Shown here: positions 11,662 to 17,622 of the stretch, piece by piece
How the letters are laid out: each line of letters starts with the position of its first letter
Numbering within the stretch: the stretch's first letter is position 1
NCBI GenBank assembly: GCA_002179805.1
Contig: NAVB01001585.1
Span: 1-17,622 of the forward strand
Source: Acanthamoeba lenticulata
Lineage: Eukaryota > Discosea > Longamoebia > Acanthamoebidae
DNA length: 17,622 bases
Direction: 5' to 3'
The notes under the pieces: model-generated
What the model saw: only the letters and a program-made list of their open reading frames with translations
What the model was told of the DNA's origin: nothing
Database searches by the model: none
Translations under genes and position numbers: made by a program

Positions 11662-13154
11662 ATGGACGGAGTAGAGGCGGCGCAGGTGCGGCCGGGACTC
11701 TTCCTCGGCTCGCTGGCCGCAGCAAGTGATGACCAGTGGCTTGTGGCCCAAGGCATCACCCACATCTTGACCGTGGCCTGGGGCATTGTGCCGTTTTGGC
11801 CGGATGTACTACCCCCCTCCCTTTTTTAAGCCTCTGCAACGTGCTGCGACGAGTCTGACATCAAGGACCAGCGCTTTCGGTACCGAGTTGTGGAGGTCAT
11901 GGACACAGGTACGCTCATGAGCTGAGCAGGATGGGTTGGCATGATGCTAGCCTCATTGATCCACGCAGAGGACGCGGACCTTTTGCAGCACTTGGCTGCC
12001 TGCCACCGGTTCATCGAACAGGGCGTGGAAGCGGGCGGCATATTGGTTCACTGGTAGAGCGCAGCCGAATGACCTTTGATATCTGCTGGTCAACACTATC
12101 GCGATCCTGATCACGCAACCTTGATGGCGACGGGCAGTTCGGCAGGCGTATCGCGGTCGGCCACTGTCGTGGCGAGCTACCTGATGAAGCAGGATCGCCT
12201 CGCTCCCGAGACGGCACTTGAACAGCTTCGACTGGTGCGCCCGGTGGTGTCGCCCAATCCTGGCTTTCGTCGACAGCTGGACGTTTACCATGTACAAGCC
12301 CACGTGACCCTCTCGTCCACCATCAAGCTGACGAACCTTGCGCTGACAACTTGGTCGCGAGGCCACAACAGAATATCCTCAAACGACAGCAGAGAAACGA
12401 GACGAGGAAACAGGACCTCCAGCAAGAGAACGACCAGGCCTCGACGAGCCGAGTCTCACAGGTGGCCGACGCCGAGGAAGTGGAAGAGGCCGTTGACCTC
12501 ACCAAGCACTACCGCACTGAGAAGCTTCGTCTGGTGCTTCACGGTACGCGTCCCGCCGTGGCATGTAAGACAGCCAGCTCACAACGAGATCGTTGTGCGT
12601 TCAAGAGTCGGGCGAACTCCCAGCGCAGTACTTTGCTGCCGTCCGTCGGCCGGCAACTGGCGGAGGCTGCTTCTCTTGCTATCAATGCCGGCAGCCGCTC
12701 TTTGGGGTGGCCAACGTGCTGCCGCACGCCACGGGTACTCGCCGCGCAAGAGCCAACATGATTCAAGCTGACTCCAAAGCAACAAAACAGGAGAGGACGT
12801 CTACCGTCTCTTCATGGAGCACACCAACCACCGCCGGAAAGACTATCAGGCCGATCGAAGCGCGTCACCCTCCTTTGCAGGCACGGCCCACTGTACGGCC
12901 GTGTTTGTAGAGCCTATGAAGTGGATGCTCGAATCCGTGGGCGCCGATGATTTAAAAAGGAGCGAGGGCACCTTCTACTGCCCCAAGTGTCGATCGCGCA
13001 TCGGGTTGTGGAACTGGCAGGGTCCGTACATCAGCACGCAACAACGTACTCTCAAGAGCCAAACTGATGACACTTCAATGCAGGCTCTCATTGCTCGTGT
13101 GGCGGTCATGCCGTTCCTGCCTTTGTCGTCACAAAGAACCGGGTGCTCGGTTAA
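11662..13154 (+). CDS. YVH1: Dual-specificity phosphatase YVH1/DUSP12 with C-terminal zinc-binding domain
   Basis: YVH1/DUSP12 acts in 60S ribosome maturation (release of Mrt4) through its zinc domain and is also a tyrosine/serine phosphatase. Exons 11662-11805, 11854-11908, 11969-12053, 12138-12291, 12372-12543, 12666-12734, 12791-13021 and 13084-13154 give about 326 residues, close to human DUSP12 (340). The start VRPGLFLGSLAAAS is family-typical. The catalytic loop HCSAGVSRS (Cys95, Arg101) is rebuilt exactly by splicing across 12054-12137. After a Gln/Glu-rich helical linker come the zinc-ligand pairs CYQC (208-211), FYCPKC and HCSC, then the family end AFVVTKNRVLG at stop TAA 13152-13154. 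The first intron (11806-11853) would be only 48 nt with a GAG acceptor, so that junction, roughly residues 45-52, is unsure. The acceptor at 12665 is also atypical (GGAG). Confidence 0.92.
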
Positions 13155-13342
13155 TGGTCCCAGGAGAATGAACCAAGGTGATCCTCTGCGTTACCAACAC
13201 GAGGCAGTTTCTTTTTGATTTTTCTACGCTCATTTATCGGAGCATTTGTGGACCAATTGGAGTGGAGAGGGCCCCGACATGTTCGTCCGACTGCTCTTTG
13301 CCGAGAGTGAACCGTTTCAGCTCGCACCGCCACAGGTGAAGG
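13155..13342 (+). promoter_or_regulatory. Gap between YVH1 and the EF-hand phosphatase gene
   Basis: 188 bp between two plus-strand genes, with a T-rich patch near 13207-13224 that suits the YVH1 3' end. No gene is seen; it presumably holds the next promoter. Confidence 0.4.
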
Positions 13343-16012
13343 ATGCGTGCTACTCTCGTACTTGTGTGCCTTCTTGGCCTCGCCGGTGTTCTTTGCGCCG
13401 CCCCCAAGTTCGTCAACGCCATACTTACTTCTCGAAATGAACAAACTCAAAGTGAGCTAACCAACTCCACAACCTTTACAGCAAGTCCGCCCTGCGCTCG
13501 TTCTTTGAGCTCATTGACGAAGATGGAAACGGAATGGTCACTGCGGCCGAAATCGGTACGTCATACAGGCCCTTCAACTCACCGTTCGCTTCGTTCTTTG
13601 TCTTTTTCATTTTTCAAAAATGAAACAAAACCCCGCACACACTTATTGTCCTGTGTCTGGAAACAGCCGCTCACTGGATGAGGGTCGAGGGTGACGAGCT
13701 TCTCCCGCTGGCCCAAGCCCGACTGGCAAGCGGACTCCACAAGCTGGTGGTGTCCAAGCATGACACCGACGACAGCGGCGCCATGGAGTGGGAAGAGTGG
13801 CTCCAGGCCTACGGCCGCCTCGACCAGGCCGCGGGTCTCTCGGGTCGCCACAAGCGCGACGAAATCGTCTCCGTGGTATGCGAACTTTCTCTTGCATGTG
13901 CGCGCGCACGAGGCCCGCATACTTGTCATTCCTCCGACAGTCCAGCGTTGGAACTCTCCAAACCCACATCGCCTCACCGAACCTCATACACGACCACTTT
14001 AGCAACCTCAACAGGTCCGCCTGGCCACCACGACTAAGCCGGCCACGGAAATGGTGATCATGTGGATCACCAGCAGTACGCGCCCCGGGCCTGGCCACCA
14101 CGACTTTGTTCCTGTTGAGCGTTCTTCTGGCTGACTGTTGATCAAAACAACTTGGCAGCCCTCTCGACGAACCCGGTTGTCGAATTCAACCTGGCCAACT
14201 CGACGCTGCGCAAGCAAGTCACTGGCACCTGGGCCACCTACAACGCCGGCGTGCTCGGCTGGTCCGGTCACATCCACACCGTCACCCTCCGCAACCTCCA
14301 GCCCGGCCAAACCTACAAGTACGTTCTTCTCTCGCCTGTGTAGCGAGAATCAAAAGGCTCAACTCACCGCCGTAAATGGTTGCGCGACGACCAGCTATCG
14401 TGTGGGCGACCCCGTCCAGAACGCGTGGAGCACGACCTACAGGTTCTCCACCATGGACCCTAACCAGACCGAAGTCAGGATCGCCACCTTCGGCGACATG
14501 TGCGTTTCTTGTCTCCCTTGTCCTGAGTCGCTTGTGTTGAGTCGGCCCGGACCCACACGCACTCGTATTGGTGGACGCAGGGGAACGGTGATGCCGATGG
14601 GCTTCGAGGTCACCAAGCAGATGATCAAGGACGACGCCGACATCAACTATCAGCTGATCGTCCACGCTGGCGACATTGCCTACGGCGGCGTTTCCCACTC
14701 GTGGGAGTTTGAGGTGCTTTCGCCAATCCCAAATCGACCGACAATCCTCCGCACACACGCACGCAACATGGCTTAACTCGTGTTGGGTTATGTTGTGCAG
14801 TACATTTGGGACCTCTGGGGCGAACAGGTGTCCCCGCTGGGCAATCACATCCCGTACATGGTCGCTGTCGGCAACCACGAAAAGTACTACAACTTCACGT
14901 CCTACAAGGCCCGCTTCAACATGCCTGGCCACCAGAGCGGAGGCATCGACAACTTCTACCACAGCTTCGACTACGGCGGCATCCACTTCGTCTGCATTTG
15001 CACCGAAGACTACGCCTATCCTTACGCGCGTGGCAGCCCCCAGTACGCCTGGCTTGAGCGGGTACTCTTCCTCCCTTCTTCGTGGTGATCAGCTGTTGCA
15101 TCGGCTCGCTTGGTCCTTCAGTCCACTCATTCCTCCACATGATTGCAGGACCTGGCCATCGCCAACGCCAACAGGAAGAACTCGCCCTTCATCATCGTCG
15201 TTGGCCACCGTACGTTCCGGTCCAATACATTTATGTTTTCTTTCTTTTTACCTTATTATTTTTATTTTTGTGTGTTTTTTGTTTTGTTTTATTGTTTTAT
15301 TATTATTTAGTAGCTGTGGCCTGACGTGCATGTTTGTCTTCGACACACCAGGACCGATGTACTCGTCTGACAAGTCATCGGACAGTGGTCCGCTCAAGAG
15401 AGACCTCGAGCCGCTCCTCCACCAGTACGGAGTCGATCTCGCCCTCTGGGGCCACATGCACTCTTACGAGCGCACCTGGCCAGGTATTCCTCTCTTCCTC
15501 TTTCTCCCTCCTTGCCGTGTGAGCATGATCATGATCGTGATCATCATCCTCATGTCCTCCTCTCCTGTTCTTATCTCCAGTCTTCAACAACACCCCGTCG
15601 GTGACCAGCGGCAAAGTGTTCACCAACCCCAACGGCACCATCCACCTCACCGTCGGCACTGCCGGGTACCCAATGACCATCGCTACGACCACCATGCATG
15701 ATGGCATGATGATCTCTGACGTGCGCGCGCTTGGCGTTGCTGTGGACAGAGCCTTCAGCGACGAGGCGTGGGTGGAACCGTCTCCCGCGTGGTCGGCCGT
15801 GCATACAGGCACCTTCGAGGACGTCGCCTACGGCTACGGTACGTCCAGGCTCAGCAGCCTTTGGGGCCAAATACGCTTGCTGAGTATGGCGTCTTCGATT
15901 TGGCACAGGATACCTGCACAAGCTGGACAACAACAGGATCCACTTCCAGTACAAGAAGTGGGATACCGGCAACGTGTGGGACGAGTTCTGGCTTGAGCGA
16001 ACGACTCACTAG
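13343..16012 (+). CDS. Secreted purple acid phosphatase with two N-terminal EF-hands
   Basis: Purple acid phosphatases are binuclear metal phosphomonoesterases. Exons 13343-13407, 13482-13555, 13667-13875, 14015-14075, 14159-14318, 14395-14499, 14581-14713, 14801-15061, 15149-15209, 15352-15483, 15581-15838 and 15909-16012 give about 540 residues. A signal peptide (TLVLVCLLGLAGVLCAA) is followed by canonical calcium loops DEDGNGMVTAAE (34-45) and DTDDSGAMEWEE (79-90). A fibronectin-like part (about 117-215) leads into FGDMG (Asp224), GDIAYGG (Asp256, Tyr259), VGNHE (Asn294), VVGH (His376) and GHMHSYER (His411, His413): all seven metal ligands are present. The ending GYLHKLDNNRIHFQYKKWDT is typical of the family. 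The first donor (GTTCGT, 13408) was chosen for frame; the stronger-looking GTGAGC at 13452 breaks the frame. EF-hands are not a usual part of this family, so calcium control outside the cell or in a vacuole is an inference. Confidence 0.9.
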
Positions 16013-16426
16013 ACCCCGCAAACAAAAGTGTGCGCAAAGAAGATGTAGTGTAACTACTGGTGCCCCAAGAAAAGGCTCGTCGCCAAAACTGCGGTTGTGG
16101 AGGATAAGCAGGGGTACTTCCCGTAAGGAAACGAATATTGCGGTGTGGAGAAGGAGAAAATGGGAAGATCTGGGACTTGTTCAACACGTTGCTTTGCTGT
16201 GGTCGACCTGTACTCCGTTCCACCTTTTCTTAACAATTTTATTTCTTCCCACGCGATTTTTGAACCAATCGTAGCTGATGTCGACGATAAATCTTTAATA
16301 ACAGTCGTCCACTTACGATGATCCTAGGAGTCCTTAATTTGTTGGTGCCGCAAGGGACCATTTGCTCTTCACCCCTGCATCACCACACTTCTCCTATCTC
16401 TCTTTCTCTGTACTACCACACCAAGC
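16013..16426. other. Intergenic gap before the G8-domain gene
   Basis: This 414-bp region holds the 3' end of the phosphatase gene and the promoter of the next gene. T-rich tracts lie near 16228-16262 and an AT-rich AATCTTTAATAA patch near 16288-16300. A C/T-rich tract (about 16388-16410) precedes ATG 16427, as is common just upstream of starts here. No convincing gene is seen on either strand. Confidence 0.5.
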
Positions 16427-17622
16427 ATGGCGGCTTGCCCATCTTCTTCGCGAAGGGCGGCCCGCCTCTTCCTGGCCCTTGTTGCTCTCGGGCTCATTTC
16501 CTTGATCGCCACCCCGGCCAGCGCGGTGACTTGCTCGCGCGATAGCTACACCAATCTCCCGAACGCACCGGTGTTCCCGGCCGATACTCTGGCCAGCTCG
16601 CTCATCCCGTCCGACCGGCCCGTGACGACGGGCCACTGGAGCGAGGTGGCCCAGTACAGCAAATACCGGCCGGCCAAGATCACGCCCGTGGCCGACCCGC
16701 CCCGGAGCTCCTGCCCGTACACGCTGAACGACCTCAAGGACTGGCACTCGAGCACTACCTGGACCGTCCCGACCAACGGCAGCGACGTGACCCTCCCGGC
16801 GTCCACCAAGGTCCTTATTTCGTCCTGCTCGATCCCCGAGTCGTTCGTCTTTGGGACCATCACCATTCCGGTCGGCTCGGCGCTCGTCTTTGCCGACGCA
16901 CGCATCGTGATCGCGGCCAAGGGCTTCAACGTGCAGGGCCAGCTCCTCATCGGCTCGCCCACGTGCCGCTACCGCAACAAGATCACCATCACCCTGCACG
17001 GCTCGCGCAGCGCGCAGACCCTTCCGGCCGACCCGCCGGTCAAGGGCATCGCCGTCATGGGCGGCCAAGCGGACATCCACGGCGTGCAGTACTTCACCAC
17101 CTGGTCGCGCCTGGCGATGACGGCCGAGATCGGGGACAAGTACGTGTTCATCCAGGACATGGTCAACTGGCAGCCGGACCAGTCCATCTTCATCACCTCG
17201 ACCGAGCTCAAGGACGCGCGCGACTGGCACCGCAACGAGGTCCGCAAGATCGTCAAGGTCTACCGGGCCAGCTCGCTCGGCCCCGACGTGGCCGCGATCG
17301 AGCTCGACCAGCCGCTGGCCTACCAGCACTACGGCGGCCGCGAGTACCAGGCCGAGGTGGGCCTCCTCACGCGCAACATCTTGATCCAGGGCGACGCCTT
17401 CAACTCGGAGCCCACCGACACGGCCAACGCCATCTGCAACGACACGCGGGGCTCGACCTACCCGTGCAACGACAAGTACCTGACGGGCTTCGGCGGCCAC
17501 GTCCAGGTCATGGGCGCCGGGGCCAGCGGGCGGTTCTCGGGCGTGGAGCTCTACCGCATGGGCCAGACCAACGTGCTCGGGCGCTACCCGCTGCACTGGC
17601 ACATGATCAACGTGACGGACCC
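16427..17622 (+). CDS. Secreted G8-domain protein, CEMIP/TMEM2/PKHD1-like (partial at 3' end)
   Basis: The frame is open from ATG 16427 to the window end (398 residues) with no intron so far. Residues 1-33 form a signal peptide: two Arg pairs, the hydrophobic core LFLALVALGLISLIA, then small residues TPASA before the likely cut. Residues from about 110 look like a G8 domain: TWTVPTNGSDVTLPA, TITIPVGSALVFAD, and FNVQGQLLIGSP, the strand pattern expected of this beta-rich extracellular module. Later repeats of beta strands lead to GRYPLHWHM near the end, close to the GRYPxHFH motif of CEMIP and TMEM2, where it lies in a right-handed beta-helix. Family members bind or cut hyaluronan (CEMIP) or act as ciliary receptors (PKHD1); which, if any, applies to an amoeba surface protein cannot be told. 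Several N-glycosylation sequons (NGS, NDT, NVT) fit secretion. The rest lies beyond the window. Confidence 0.85.
   Translation, partial: MAACPSSSRRAARLFLALVALGLISLIATPASAVTCSRDSYTNLPNAPVFPADTLASSLIPSDRPVTTGHWSEVAQYSKYRPAKITPVADPPRSSCPYTLNDLKDWHSSTTWTVPTNGSDVTLPASTKVLISSCSIPESFVFGTITIPVGSALVFADARIVIAAKGFNVQGQLLIGSPTCRYRNKITITLHGSRSAQTLPADPPVKGIAVMGGQADIHGVQYFTTWSRLAMTAEIGDKYVFIQDMVNWQPDQSIFITSTELKDARDWHRNEVRKIVKVYRASSLGPDVAAIELDQPLAYQHYGGREYQAEVGLLTRNILIQGDAFNSEPTDTANAICNDTRGSTYPCNDKYLTGFGGHVQVMGAGASGRFSGVELYRMGQTNVLGRYPLHWHMINVTD

Noticed and set aside
16394..17602. 402-residue minus-strand open frame
   Set aside because: It is the complement of the G8-domain gene, rich in Val, Arg, Asp and Gly with no motif; a GC3 shadow.

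Overview
The window looks like nuclear DNA of a free-living amoebozoan, most like Acanthamoeba. Coding exons are very GC-rich at third codon positions. They are broken by many short introns, mostly 55-140 nt, that often begin GTACGT or GTGCGT and end CAG or TAG, and the gaps between genes are AT-rich. The organism is inferred from this style and was not checked by any search. Most of the long simple reading frames are cut at introns or are antisense shadows, so genes were rebuilt by finding splice sites that keep the frame and restore known protein motifs.

Layout: (1) 1-1432 (+), the C-terminal end of the cohesin ATPase SMC1, five exons. (2) 1557-3317 (-), a STEAP-type metalloreductase in one exon, tail to tail with SMC1. 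(3) 3653-7056 (-), about eleven exons that join into one unusual protein: p47-type UBA-like domain, coiled coil, degenerate EF-hand-like region, large unrecognised middle, and a C-terminal Ras/Rho-like GTPase fold with altered G motifs. One of its introns holds 27 perfect copies of a tetranucleotide. (4) 7199-8135 (+), a poorly resolved membrane-protein-like gene with an in-frame TGA. (5) 8181-9791 (+), a seven-exon orphan gene. (6) 9900-11447 (-), six exons, a probably mitochondrial ETHE1-type persulfide dioxygenase fused to a rhodanese. (7) 11662-13154 (+), eight exons, the YVH1/DUSP12 dual-specificity phosphatase with its zinc-binding tail. (8) 13343-16012 (+), twelve exons, a secreted purple acid phosphatase with two canonical EF-hands in front. 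(9) 16427 to the window end (+), the start of a secreted G8-domain protein related to CEMIP/TMEM2/PKHD1-like proteins.

The genes are packed 45-415 bp apart and do not form one pathway. Pairs 3/4 and 6/7 are head to head with short shared upstream regions (142 and 214 bp); pairs 1/2 and 5/6 are tail to tail. The most novel items are the UBA-coiled coil-GTPase fusion, the EF-hand purple acid phosphatase, and the Cys/His-rich insertion in the STEAP-like reductase. No tRNA, rRNA, CRISPR array or transposase was recognised.
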